From Thermoplasmatales archaeon UBA509 (GTDB lineage: Archaea; Thermoplasmatota; Thermoplasmata; Thermoplasmatales; Thermoplasmataceae), in contig DAJC01000033.1 in assembly GCA_002498845.1 (NCBI GenBank), positions 1 through 25,284 on the forward strand: a DNA stretch of 25,284 nucleotides. Direction: 5' to 3'. The notes under the pieces were generated by a model. The model saw only the letters and a list, made by a program, of their open reading frames with translations. It was not told where the DNA came from and ran no database searches. A program made the position numbers and the translations under genes. This document shows, piece after piece, positions 14,734-22,983 of this stretch; position 1 is the first letter of the stretch, and every line of letters starts with the position of its first letter.

Positions 14734-17700
14734 TCAGGTTCTCCGGCGCATCAGACCATAAACAGCCACGGATCCAATGGCAACTCCACCAATCAGTGAC
14801 AGGGCAATATAAACAGCCTGGTCAGCTCCAGCCGATGTTTTAACAAATGTAACTGCCACAGTGCCATTGCCGTTATCTATGTATAGGTATCCAGACTGTA
14901 CTGCCCGGTATCCGGCAACAGGAACTATTGAATAGGAATAATTGCCGTTCTCAAAGCCATATATTGCCATTGTGCTGTTTGTTGTTGAAAATGTCTGCTG
15001 ACCTATCTGGATTTTCCACACTGTCCCGCCCGCCAGTCCACTCTCTGAAAAGATTACGGTGAAATTGCCTGATATGCTGGTTGGAAGTCTGCTGTATGTG
15101 AGGGTAGCGGTTCCCGGGCTGTAAAGTGGACCAATATCGAGCGGTGAAGAATAATATCCTGAAACTGACTGGGGAATGATCTCATACTCCTGACCCGCAG
15201 GGAGGAACATGGAAATGTTGTCCGAGGCCAGCTCAAACCCTTCACCTGCGGCTGGAACGGAAAAGCCCCACTGAGTGCCGGCCGGGAGACCCCGCTCAGT
15301 AACAGTCAGATTCACGTACTCTTCATACCTGAGAGTAATGTTCATCACAGGTCCAAGAGCCTGGAAGGAACCGTCGGTGAGAAGAAGCTTCCCCATGTAG
15401 GTTGACGGCACAAATTCTACCTGGGGGCTGACAAGTGAAAATCCTGAAAGAAAATACGTTCCATTGGGCAGGTACACTGTATACTGCTGTCCATAACTTA
15501 TGTTGTAGATGGCATTGTTTATGTCAAAATATGTTTCAGTGCTGGCTGGAAGCCCGGCGGCTGTAATGTTGGTGGCATAGGAAGGCAGGGTCAGAGGGTT
15601 ATAACTGTAGCCATCATTCATGCTTCCATTGAAAATTCCCTGGCCATTGAAAACAAAGCCGACCCCGGACCCGTTGTACGGCACGGTTCCATTTCCAAAG
15701 TAGTTGTAGAAGTAATTTCCACCCTGGTATGATGTGTTAAGGATGCTTCCGGAGAGGGTCACGCCGTTGAAGTGTGCAAGTTTGCTGGAGCTTTCCCTTG
15801 TAATGTTGAATCTGTCGGTGTAAGTGGCATTCCCGCCATTGTAAATATTGGCTCCCCTTCCGCTTATGCTCACAAGTGGAATTGTGGACGTGAACGCATT
15901 GTTGTAAATTGTGTTCCCGGAGCTTTCAACAACAAGGCCAATGGGAGCGTATCCGTAATAGTCACCCGCATAGACATAGGGGTAGTTTGAGAATGTGTTA
16001 TTCCACACATAGTTATCAGATATGGTGGAGTTCTGGTTATAGATGAGGATACCTGATCCCTGGCTCTCCACGCTGTTCCTTTCAATTAAGGAGTGGGTGG
16101 TGTTCCACAGCATAAGGGAAGCGACAGGCGGTACATTGTCCCGTGTGAAATTATTGTACACTACTGTGCTGAACCATCCCGAGATAGTTGAATTTGAAAT
16201 TGTTACATTTGATGCTGCATAGAACACCTCAGGGAGGAAATTCACCGTGGACACATCAAATTCCTGTGTGAGGGAAGCAAGGTCAGTTAGTGGTAGTGAA
16301 ATCTCAAATGGCGAATTTCCCTGAGTAGTGCGGAATCCGTTGTAGAGCGTATAATTTGTTGTGTTGGTTTGGATGATGCCATAGAAGACCGGGTACAGAT
16401 AATCATTCACCCTGCTGAAGACAGGACTGAGCTGTGCCTGAGCTGGGATGCCATTTGCCGCAAGTTCCAGTGGCCCAGGTATCTGGAATGGGCTAGAGGC
16501 AGTGCCATTGCCAGCATAACTGAGGTTTCTTAACTGAGCATTGCTGAACGAATACAGCGGTGTGTATATTCCTCTTGAGAAATTAAGTTCCAGTGAGATG
16601 GTTCCAGCTTTGTACGCTCGCCCAGAGGACAGATTAACGTCATTCACAAAGGATGGATTGTGGTAGCTCAGGAGGAATTCCATGGAATAATTTCCCGGAG
16701 AGATATGGTAATCGAAATTGCCGTCTGTGCCAGCTGGAGCCCACTGTGCAGTGGCGTTATCCATCACTCCGGAATCACTCACCATAGCAAAGGCGTTTGA
16801 AGGGCCTACCGTGCCCTGGATAGAAACCATACCTGGATTATTGGAAATGTTCCAGAGTCCCTCCACAAAGGATGGCCCTGATGAAAGGTATGCAGTGTGG
16901 TTGGAATAGTACATGCCTATGCCTGAGGATGTTTCTCCAGTCTCGGAACCTGCGTTGTATGCTGATCCCACGGGGGTATATCTCCCGGAACTGTTACGGT
17001 AATCCAGGGACATGCTTCCGCTTATGTTGTAGAAGTCTGCGGTTGATCCGCCGCCCGGACCGCCGATTATGAACTCTGCATCCATTGGTATGAATCCTGT
17101 GCCTGTAAGGTGGCTTCCGCTCACCTGGAAATCTGCTGAAGGAATGGGTCCGGAACCGGGAGAGGAGGAGTTGAACTGCACCTGGTCATAACTCCCGCTT
17201 TTGCTGATCAATGTCCCGTTCTCAAGCCTGCCGGAAATTGAGTAATTGAAGAAGACAGTGTTCCTGTTGCCAAGTGTGGTGGTATTGAGGTAAAGGCTCA
17301 GAGTGAATGGCGGCTTGATATGCAGTGTTGGTCCAATATCGTAATAGTAAACGCCTGGAACCACTGTGCCATTGTAGGAGTGGAACTCATTGCCATTTAT
17401 CACAGCCGATGGGGATGAGAAGTTCCATATGTTATCAACAAAGATCAGCTGGCCCGTCATGGATGAATAATCAACAACATTCTGGGTCCAGTACTGGTAA
17501 CCTGTAACCCCGAACAGCGTAACGTTGTTGAGCACAGAGTTCAACTGTATGGAGAAGCTGTGTGGTGCATCAGATCCCATGTAGAACTCCTGAACAGAAG
17601 AAAGATTTATTGTTCCCTGAAAGCTGGACGTGCTGTAGGTATACGGGACAAGGATTCCTGACTGGTTCATCAGGCCATAGCTGGAAAGTCCCATGGGTGC

Positions 17701-18057
17701 CGGGGCTGACGTGTACGAAGGCAGTACATTCCCATTTTGAATTTTAGGGCCCACTGCAAAGTTCGGAAGATATCTGGCATACGGGGGAACAGAAGAACTG
17801 TCAAGTCGCGAGGTTATGACTTTTCGGAGAGATGACCATCCTCCGGATGCATTAAGCTGCGGCTTTCCGGGTGAAGTCGGATTGTATTCAGGAGAAAGAT
17901 TGTAAGATATTTCAGATACGTTTCCGGTACTGTTTACGGCATGTACGCCCGATGATGCTATCTGGCCTCCATGCTGTAATGCGACACCTCCAGAGGCCAG
18001 CATTGCGAACACAGTCACCATGGCAAACAACGTCCCTGTCTTAATGGAGAAATGCAT
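14734..18057 (-). CDS. Thermopsin-family (peptidase A5) surface protein with beta-helix and C-terminal membrane anchor
   Basis: A secreted, membrane-anchored protein of about 1107 residues. Order: a signal peptide (1 to about 28); a thermopsin domain at about 110-410 with APAPMGLSSYGL, a YSTSSFQGTINLSS stretch, SIQLNSVLNNV, YQYWTQNV and FVDNIWNFSSPS, all landmarks of peptidase A5; a parallel beta-helix-like stretch at about 515-745 with repeating N-x-S/T turns (ISNSTISGWF, IERNSVESQG, ISDNYVWNN); three copies of a GLPxGTxW-type module near 836, 923 and 1008; and a last TM helix followed by RRRT. Many Asn-x-Ser/Thr sites suggest heavy N-glycosylation. Thermopsins are acid proteases of acidophilic archaea, so this fits extracellular protein digestion or S-layer function at low pH. 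The ATG at 18057 is preferred because a TATA box lies 25 nt upstream; an in-frame TTG at 18078 would add seven residues. Confidence 0.88.
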   Translation of the reverse strand: MHFSIKTGTLFAMVTVFAMLASGGVALQHGGQIASSGVHAVNSTGNVSEISYNLSPEYNPTSPGKPQLNASGGWSSLRKVITSRLDSSSVPPYARYLPNFAVGPKIQNGNVLPSYTSAPAPMGLSSYGLMNQSGILVPYTYSTSSFQGTINLSSVQEFYMGSDAPHSFSIQLNSVLNNVTLFGVTGYQYWTQNVVDYSSMTGQLIFVDNIWNFSSPSAVINGNEFHSYNGTVVPGVYYYDIGPTLHIKPPFTLSLYLNTTTLGNRNTVFFNYSISGRLENGTLISKSGSYDQVQFNSSSPGSGPIPSADFQVSGSHLTGTGFIPMDAEFIIGGPGGGSTADFYNISGSMSLDYRNSSGRYTPVGSAYNAGSETGETSSGIGMYYSNHTAYLSSGPSFVEGLWNISNNPGMVSIQGTVGPSNAFAMVSDSGVMDNATAQWAPAGTDGNFDYHISPGNYSMEFLLSYHNPSFVNDVNLSSGRAYKAGTISLELNFSRGIYTPLYSFSNAQLRNLSYAGNGTASSPFQIPGPLELAANGIPAQAQLSPVFSRVNDYLYPVFYGIIQTNTTNYTLYNGFRTTQGNSPFEISLPLTDLASLTQEFDVSTVNFLPEVFYAASNVTISNSTISGWFSTVVYNNFTRDNVPPVASLMLWNTTHSLIERNSVESQGSGILIYNQNSTISDNYVWNNTFSNYPYVYAGDYYGYAPIGLVVESSGNTIYNNAFTSTIPLVSISGRGANIYNGGNATYTDRFNITRESSSKLAHFNGVTLSGSILNTSYQGGNYFYNYFGNGTVPYNGSGVGFVFNGQGIFNGSMNDGYSYNPLTLPSYATNITAAGLPASTETYFDINNAIYNISYGQQYTVYLPNGTYFLSGFSLVSPQVEFVPSTYMGKLLLTDGSFQALGPVMNITLRYEEYVNLTVTERGLPAGTQWGFSVPAAGEGFELASDNISMFLPAGQEYEIIPQSVSGYYSSPLDIGPLYSPGTATLTYSRLPTSISGNFTVIFSESGLAGGTVWKIQIGQQTFSTTNSTMAIYGFENGNYSYSIVPVAGYRAVQSGYLYIDNGNGTVAVTFVKTSAGADQAVYIALSLIGGVAIGSVAVYGLMRRRT

Positions 18058-18078
18058 AAGCGTAATAAGCACAATCAA

Positions 18079-18088
18079 ATTATTAAAT
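18079..18088 (-). promoter_or_regulatory. TATA box of the thermopsin-like gene
   Basis: On the minus strand CATTTAATAATTT surrounds this position; its centre is about 25 nt before the ATG at 18057. The box would overlap a start at 18078, which argues against that TTG. Confidence 0.5.
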
Positions 18089-18193
18089 GATTATTGGTAC
18101 AGTTGAACCTCATGGATATGCCGGGGGTTCCAAACATTCCTTGGGAAGCGGTGCAGGCAATGGAAAAATTGTATGAACACCAGACAGTTTCAT

Positions 18194-18928
18194 TCAGTGC
18201 CCGCCGCAAACAGGGCAAAGAGGATTCCTGGCAATTTTAACAGACTGGAACTCTGTATTCCAGGGATCAATGAAGAAAAGATCGCCAGTTACCTCCTTTC
18301 CCAAAATGATCTTCAAAGCCATTGTCCATCCCAGGGATGCTGCCATTATGGGGGGGGACGCGAGAACACCCATTGCTTCGCATGATGCCCCATCCCCCTG
18401 GCTGTCAGGTATGAAACAGTGCAGGCATGAGGTGACATCCGGAATTATGGCTTTAACCTGGGACATTGTCCCCACAGATGCCACAAATACCCATGGTATC
18501 TTGAGTTCGTAACATACCCTGTCAATTATCCGCCTGGTGTTGAGATTGTCAGTCCCGTCTATTACAACGCTGCTTCCTCTGATTATTTCTTCTGCATTCT
18601 GGGCATTCAGATTCTCGGACACTGCCCTGATGGTAACATCAGAATTGAATGCAGACAGGACCTTGGCCGCGGTCTCGGCTTTGTTTTTCCCTGTATCGTT
18701 CTGTGTATAGAGTATCTGGCGGTGAAGATTGGTTACATCCACTGTATCGCCGTCAACGAGTTTTATGGACCCCACTCCTGCCCTTACCATAAGATCGGCT
18801 GCTGGGGATCCAGTTGCTCCAAGACCTATTACTGTCACTGACGCAGACCTTAGCCTGGCAAAGCCATCCGGGCCTATCTCTCTCAGTGAGATTTCACGGG
18901 AATACTTCAAGCCAAAATTAAGCATCAT
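18194..18928 (-). CDS. E1-like adenylyltransferase of the ThiF/MoeB/HesA family
   Basis: A 244-residue E1-like enzyme that would adenylate the C-terminal Gly-Gly of a ubiquitin-like sulfur carrier (MoaD, ThiS or SAMP type), serving molybdopterin, thiamine or tRNA thiolation. It shows the Rossmann loop GLGATG (35-40), LVDGDTVDVTNLHRQ with the adenylation Arg70, Lys83 in the TGKNKAE stretch, DGTDN (124-128), two zinc-binding pairs CLHC (168-171) and CPVC (238-241), and the CEAMGVL loop (183-189), whose Cys matches the family's CxxxGVL element. All expected ATP and zinc residues are present. The ATG at 18928 is preferred from TATA spacing; in-frame ATGs at 18952 (over the TATA box) and 18925 are alternatives. 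No sulfur-carrier gene is adjacent. Divergent from the MDR oxidoreductase gene. Confidence 0.9.
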   Translation of the reverse strand: MMLNFGLKYSREISLREIGPDGFARLRSASVTVIGLGATGSPAADLMVRAGVGSIKLVDGDTVDVTNLHRQILYTQNDTGKNKAETAAKVLSAFNSDVTIRAVSENLNAQNAEEIIRGSSVVIDGTDNLNTRRIIDRVCYELKIPWVFVASVGTMSQVKAIIPDVTSCLHCFIPDSQGDGASCEAMGVLASPPIMAASLGWTMALKIILGKEVTGDLFFIDPWNTEFQSVKIARNPLCPVCGGH

Positions 18929-18951
18929 ACATGGTAATACCTGCAAGATCA

Positions 18952-18960
18952 TTTATATTT
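18952..18960. promoter_or_regulatory. Shared bidirectional TATA box between the E1-like and MDR genes
   Basis: TTTATATTT on the plus strand (AAATATAAA on the minus) is the only good TATA element between the two divergent genes. Its centre is 23 nt from the plus-strand ATG at 18979 and 28 nt from the minus-strand ATG at 18928. Confidence 0.5.
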
Positions 18961-18978
18961 CCTGAAAATACATAACAC

Positions 18979-20001
18979 ATGAAAGCAGCATTTCTTGAGG
19001 CACTCAAGCAGCCACTTGTCATTCATGACTATGAGTCTCCTGATCCCGTGGGGAACGAAGTTCTTCTGGAGCAGGAAATAACAGGTATATGTTATCGGGA
19101 TGTACTGACCAGGGATGGTTTCATGCCCAGGGTCAAGCTACCAATCATTCCGGGGCATGAAATTTCCGGCCGGATAATCAAGACCGGACCGGACGTGAAA
19201 GACTTCCGGGTTGGCGACAGGGTTGCAAGCCTCATTTACACCCCATGCGGGAAATGTGAATTCTGCCTGAGGGGGGACGAGAATCTATGCCCCAACAAGA
19301 TCACATTTGGAGAAGCCGTGAACGGCGGATATACAAAGTACGTCATAGCCCATGAGAACTCACTTGTAAAGGTCCCTGATAATGTCAGACCGGAGGATGC
19401 GTCTCTGGCAGCGTGTGTAACAGGAATGGTTTACAACGCACTGGCCAGGGTTGGGCAGCTCCAGGAGGGACAGCGGGTTCTCATATCCGGTGCAGGCGGA
19501 GGTGTGGGTGTCCATGCAGTGGAGATGGCCAAGGCTCTTGGGGCATATGTCATTGCCGAAACATCATCACAGTGGAAGATAGAACCGCTGTACAGGGCAG
19601 GGGCTGATCTCGTGGTGAGTGGCAATAATTTTGACAGGGAGATCAAGGAAAAGACCGGTGATGGTGTACACCTTGCACTTGAGAGTGTGGGCCTCCCAAC
19701 CTTCGAGAAGAGCCTCAGAAGCCTCAGGACAGGTGGCAGGCTTGTTGTGATTGGCAACGTTGATCCATCCCCCGTGGGCCTTCCACTTGGCCTCATAATT
19801 CTGAAGGGAAACTCCATTCATGGAAGCATAAGTTCTACAAGAAATGACATGCGCAAGGTGCTGGACATGACGTCCCGGGGAAAACTGCATGCCGTGGTGC
19901 ACGAAAAGATCAGGCTGGATGATATCAACAGTGCATACGACGAAATGAAGCAGAAAAAGTCCATGGGCCGGATCATGATCGATCTCAACGCTGACCCTTA
20001 A
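18979..20001 (+). CDS. Zinc-type MDR oxidoreductase, acryloyl-CoA reductase / alcohol dehydrogenase-like
   Basis: A 340-residue medium-chain dehydrogenase/reductase of normal length. Catalytic-zinc positions are Cys38 (ICYRD), His60-Glu61 (GHE) and Cys146 (AACVTG). The structural-zinc lobe has Cys90, Cys93, Cys96 and Cys104. The Rossmann loop is GAGGGVGVHA (171-180). ICYRDVLTRDGFMPRVKLP, the TGMVYNALARVG segment and the VVIGNVDPSPVGLPLG segment recall the acryloyl-CoA reductases of Sulfolobales rather than classic ethanol dehydrogenases, so reduction of an acryloyl-CoA-like enoyl thioester is possible; a generic alcohol dehydrogenase remains an alternative. Cofactor preference cannot be stated with confidence. 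It has a leaderless start from the shared TATA box, and an E1-like gene is transcribed divergently. Confidence 0.88.
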   Translation: MKAAFLEALKQPLVIHDYESPDPVGNEVLLEQEITGICYRDVLTRDGFMPRVKLPIIPGHEISGRIIKTGPDVKDFRVGDRVASLIYTPCGKCEFCLRGDENLCPNKITFGEAVNGGYTKYVIAHENSLVKVPDNVRPEDASLAACVTGMVYNALARVGQLQEGQRVLISGAGGGVGVHAVEMAKALGAYVIAETSSQWKIEPLYRAGADLVVSGNNFDREIKEKTGDGVHLALESVGLPTFEKSLRSLRTGGRLVVIGNVDPSPVGLPLGLIILKGNSIHGSISSTRNDMRKVLDMTSRGKLHAVVHEKIRLDDINSAYDEMKQKKSMGRIMIDLNADP

Positions 20002-20203
20002 TTTGCATAGGTTGCGATGCCGATTCAGTCCCATTCAGCCTCGTGAATTGAAGATCTTCAACAGTGGCTGGCACAAATACTGGAGCATAAGCAGGAATAT
20101 CAGTTCAAGGATACACCATCCTCGCAGATTGTAAATGAAGCTGCAAATTCACAGCTCTGGTACCATGTGTATGGGCGATGAGAGATTCAAATCCTCATGG
20201 GGG

Positions 20204-20211
20204 TATACAAA
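20204..20211 (+). promoter_or_regulatory. TATA box of the PaiB-like gene
   Basis: TATACAAA lies about 20 nt before the ATG at 20227, slightly short but consistent with a leaderless or near-leaderless transcript. Confidence 0.4.
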
Positions 20212-20226
20212 AATATGATATGATAG

Positions 20227-20847
20227 ATGGCATGCTTCACTGTGTACATACCACCTGAATTTGCAATCAATGACCAGAGTGAGATAATAGAATTTATCCG
20301 GAAATACAGTTTTGGCATAATGGTCACGTACAGTGAAGGATTCAGGACCTCGCACATCCCCTTCATCATTACCGCCAATGATCCGCTGGTGCTCTGGGGG
20401 CATCTGGCCACAGGCAACCAGCAGCTGAGGGGCATTGGGGACTCCCGTACGCTCGTTATTTTCAGTGGTCCCCATTCCTATATATCGCCATCGTGGTATG
20501 CCGTTCCTGGGCAGGTGCCCACCTGGGATTACGTTACTGTTCATGCGGAGGGAACTGTAAGGTTGTCCAGTCGTGAGGAAACCACTAAAATGCTGGAGAA
20601 AATGGTGAATTTTTATGAATCAGGTTCTACCCTTGCCGGAAAACTCAGGGAAAAACCCTATGAGGACATGATGTCAGGCATAGTGGGATTCAAGATCCAT
20701 GTGGACAGAATATGGGGCAAAGCCAAACTTAGCCAGAACCACAGTGTGGAGGACCGCATGGGTGTCATTGATCACCTGTCCCGCTCCAGCAATCAGGATG
20801 AGGTTGAGATTGCAAAACTCATTGGAAAGACCATTAAGAATCAGTAG
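20227..20847 (+). CDS. PaiB-like FMN-binding split-barrel protein
   Basis: A 206-residue protein matching the PaiB family: YIPPEFAINDQSEIIEFIRK at the N-terminus, SHIPFIITANDPLVLWGHLA (the usual hiPf...l.gHlA core), FSGPHSYISPSWYA (about 79-92), VPTWDYVTVHAEGTVRL (97-113), and the C-terminal IVGFKIHVDRIWGKAKLSQN with the family KLSQN motif. These proteins have an FMN-binding split beta-barrel. Bacillus PaiB was described as a negative regulator of sporulation and degradative-enzyme genes, but for most members the activity is unknown; a flavin-dependent redox role is a fair guess. The start Met is followed directly by the conserved CFTVYIPPEF, so no longer N-terminus is expected. It stands alone, 225 bp after the oxidoreductase gene. 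Confidence 0.88.
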   Translation: MACFTVYIPPEFAINDQSEIIEFIRKYSFGIMVTYSEGFRTSHIPFIITANDPLVLWGHLATGNQQLRGIGDSRTLVIFSGPHSYISPSWYAVPGQVPTWDYVTVHAEGTVRLSSREETTKMLEKMVNFYESGSTLAGKLREKPYEDMMSGIVGFKIHVDRIWGKAKLSQNHSVEDRMGVIDHLSRSSNQDEVEIAKLIGKTIKNQ

Positions 20848-20976
20848 CTGACCAACTCTGACCTGGCTATTGTTTGACTGAGTTTCCTGGCTTCTGCCGT
20901 ACCTGTAGCAGCCGGGATTGGCAGAGCACCTGAAAATTTTATTAGGGGAGGAACATTCCCGAATCAGGTGTATTTT

Positions 20977-21135
20977 ATGCAGGAGCTTATTTGCAACATA
21001 GAATTTGATAAGGAAGATGATGAATTTGTCGCCAAACTCAGGACCGAGATGGGAGGGCTCAGGGAGTACAACGGAGTCACATTCGAGGAGGTTCTGAACA
21101 TGGTGATGATCGAACTGCAGGAAGAATTCTCCTGA
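20977..21135 (+). CDS. Small acidic protein, 52 residues, unknown function
   Basis: A short open frame from ATG to TGA encodes MQELICNIEFDKEDDEFVAK and continues to a C-terminus ending LQEEFS. The product is strongly acidic (about 14 Asp/Glu against 4 Lys/Arg) and reads as a short strand followed by two amphipathic helices, a compact pattern unlike random translation. A TATA-like TTTTATTA around 20937-20944 and a 50-bp gap before the next promoter support a real gene. No family is recognised. Its size and charge would suit a small adaptor or nucleic-acid mimic, but this is speculation. Confidence 0.6.
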   Translation: MQELICNIEFDKEDDEFVAKLRTEMGGLREYNGVTFEEVLNMVMIELQEEFS

Positions 21136-21157
21136 TGTGCAGTTTGTACCATAAATT

Positions 21158-21166
21158 ATTATTTAA
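21158..21166 (+). promoter_or_regulatory. TATA box of the secreted-protein gene
   Basis: TTATTTAAT is centred 24 nt before the TTG at 21186 and so supports that unusual start codon in a leaderless mRNA. Confidence 0.5.
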
Positions 21167-21185
21167 TGTGAATCATTAAGATTCG

Positions 21186-22157
21186 TTGAAGAAATATCTC
21201 ATAATTGCTGTGGCATTGCTTGTTCTTGCTTTGCCTGCTGTTTCTATGGGCGCTCCTGCCGGATCACAGCAGCCGTACATGAAAATAGACAGGTGGCCCG
21301 GGGTAGAGATTAATTTGACAAATTCCAGCTTCAACCTCACCTTTGCTGCCATGATCCTTCACCAGGGAAGATTCAATTACGTGGCAAGATTTCCGGCACA
21401 GCAGTGGGCGGTCTCCAGACTCAATTCCACAACAGTTGAATATGGTGCTGAACTCAATTTCAGGCCGTTTTTCCAGCCCATGTGGAATTTTCCACAAACA
21501 GCTAGAAATCACACTGACCAGATGAATGACACTATGATGGATGATTTCGGATTTCACGGTGTTCCAAGTTCAGATATTACTGCGCACAGCAATATAACAC
21601 TTCAGAAAGTATCCACCATCATAACTGAAGCCAACGGCACTGCTTATAACTCAACAGGATTGAAAATAATCATAGGCATGACGTCAGGTGACATATCCGG
21701 CTCCGGCTATGTTATGCTTGTGCAGTTCCTTGGTGCAAGATCCGGGGAGAGGCAGGATTTCTATCATCCGTTCAGCGGCTTTGGCCGGAACATGATGTTT
21801 AAGAATCCGGAAGGGCTGGAGGCGGAAGAGCACAATATTTCCGCCTACTACATATGGAACAATTCATACCAGGTCAATGGAGTGGAGCATCAGATGCAGA
21901 ATTACACCTACACGTCAGGAGGGCTGACACTGCTGGAATTCCGCTACAACTTCACGGGCGGGCTGAAATCCCTCTTCCAGGATCCATATTTCAGCGTACC
22001 TGCATTCAACGTGTTTAACAGCAGGTTCCTGGACAATGGCATAAGGACTGCAGCAGACTTCCTCATTGAACACGCTGAACTTTTCAGTGCCGGAATTGCC
22101 ACAGGAATGGTCCTTGTTGGCATTCCATATGGCCTGCACAGGCGCAGGCAGCTATGA
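21186..22157 (+). CDS. Secreted, membrane-anchored glycoprotein-like protein, unknown function
   Basis: A 323-residue protein with a clean signal peptide (MKKYLIIAVALLVLALPAVS, about 1-22), an extracellular domain rich in Asn-x-Ser/Thr sequons (NLTNSS, NSTT, NHTD, NDT, NIT, NGT, NST, NIS, NNS, NYT, NFT), a C-terminal TM helix (about 296-316, LFSAGIATGMVLVGIPYGL) and the basic tail HRRRQL. The topology is a single-pass surface protein with its bulk outside the cell. No enzymatic motif is recognised. It starts with TTG, supported by TATA spacing and by the Lys-Lys opening of the signal peptide. It is followed by a convergent winged-helix gene. Confidence 0.82.
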   Translation: MKKYLIIAVALLVLALPAVSMGAPAGSQQPYMKIDRWPGVEINLTNSSFNLTFAAMILHQGRFNYVARFPAQQWAVSRLNSTTVEYGAELNFRPFFQPMWNFPQTARNHTDQMNDTMMDDFGFHGVPSSDITAHSNITLQKVSTIITEANGTAYNSTGLKIIIGMTSGDISGSGYVMLVQFLGARSGERQDFYHPFSGFGRNMMFKNPEGLEAEEHNISAYYIWNNSYQVNGVEHQMQNYTYTSGGLTLLEFRYNFTGGLKSLFQDPYFSVPAFNVFNSRFLDNGIRTAADFLIEHAELFSAGIATGMVLVGIPYGLHRRRQL

Positions 22158-22661
22158 TCTGTCCAGCATGGAGATTATGTTTTCCGTCAGCGTATCCAGG
22201 AAACTCTCCCTGAATTTTCTCAGCGTTTCAGTGACCATTCCAGGATCATTCAGGCGGTAGGCAAAGGATTCAGTGTCACTTACCATGAGTATGCCTTCCT
22301 GCTGCATTTCCTTGATTATGGCCATTTTCTTTTCCTGCAGCGATTTCCTTCCCCTGGCCACAAATTTGCTGTCTATGCCACCCCTTTGCAGGGCAGTATA
22401 AATTAATTCTCTGCTGACCGGATTCCGGAGATAATAAATGATCTTTCTCTGCTTGAGCCCCGTGCCCTCAGAGGTAAAATACCTCTTAACCTTGTCATCG
22501 ATCCTGTAGTGGATACGTTCAGACCTCTCCAGCTGGTAAAGATGATATTCAACCTGCCCGATTGCGGCTCCAGACTTCCTCTGAATTTCCCTGAAGTGTA
22601 TTCCGGGATTGGTCTGGATGATCTGGAGGATGGCTTCCCTCAGGGGCGGGTCTCCCGGCAA
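22152..22661 (-). CDS. Tandem winged-helix transcriptional regulator
   Basis: A 169-residue archaeal-type regulator. The first winged helix (about 1-70) has NPGIHFREIQRKSGAAIGQV, the YHLYQLERSERI recognition region and a wing ending KVKRYF. A second winged-helix-like unit (about 72-140) starts QRKIIYYLRNPVSRELIYTA and ends ILMVSDTESFAYRLN. A C-terminal helix (about 142-169) probably dimerises. It starts with TTG, only 3 nt after the stop of the small membrane-protein gene and two codons after an in-frame TAG, so no longer version is possible; translation is probably coupled. Pairs of a winged-helix regulator and a small membrane protein recur in archaea and may sense envelope state. Its 3' end overlaps the secreted-protein gene by 6 bp on the opposite strand. 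Confidence 0.82.
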   Translation of the reverse strand: MPGDPPLREAILQIIQTNPGIHFREIQRKSGAAIGQVEYHLYQLERSERIHYRIDDKVKRYFTSEGTGLKQRKIIYYLRNPVSRELIYTALQRGGIDSKFVARGRKSLQEKKMAIIKEMQQEGILMVSDTESFAYRLNDPGMVTETLRKFRESFLDTLTENIISMLDRS

Positions 22662-22664
22662 GTT

Positions 22665-22934
22665 CTAACTACCCCTCACTGTTCCGAAGTAGAAGATCAG
22701 GAGAACAGCCACATCTGTAAGCAGGAATACGTCAACAAAGGATACCGGTATCTGGAAGTATACAAGCCCGGAGATGGTGTATAGAGTTGAATCAACCAGA
22801 AAAAGGGCAAATACCGCCACAAGGTAAGCGAAAATCCTGATTCTGCTTCTTCTGTATGCCCTGACACCAACTATCAATATGAACAAGGCAAGCACTGTGG
22901 CGAGCCCGGACAGATAGTATGACAGATCAAGCAT
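22665..22934 (-). CDS. Small three-TM membrane protein, unknown function
   Basis: An 89-residue hydrophobic protein with three predicted TM helices (about 4-26, 33-56 and 65-84) separated by short loops; the first cytoplasmic loop is basic (RAYRRSRIR), which would set the topology. No family is recognised. It is the first gene of a two-gene operon with the winged-helix regulator (3-nt gap). A TATA-like TATTTATTA on the minus strand at 22959-22967 lies about 28 nt before the ATG. It may act as a membrane partner or sensor for the regulator; this is inferred only from linkage. Confidence 0.75.
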   Translation of the reverse strand: MLDLSYYLSGLATVLALFILIVGVRAYRRSRIRIFAYLVAVFALFLVDSTLYTISGLVYFQIPVSFVDVFLLTDVAVLLIFYFGTVRGS

Positions 22935-22958
22935 CGTGAAGGCTAACTGTCAGGACTT

Positions 22959-22967
22959 AATAAATAT
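22959..22967 (-). promoter_or_regulatory. TATA box of the membrane-protein/regulator operon
   Basis: TATTTATTA on the minus strand, centred about 28 nt before the ATG at 22934. Confidence 0.4.
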
Positions 22968-22983
22968 TCCAGCATTTCCCCGC

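Noticed and set aside
20149..20544. Minus-strand frame of 131 codons
   Set aside because: Antisense to the PaiB-like gene, whose conserved motifs establish the plus-strand frame.
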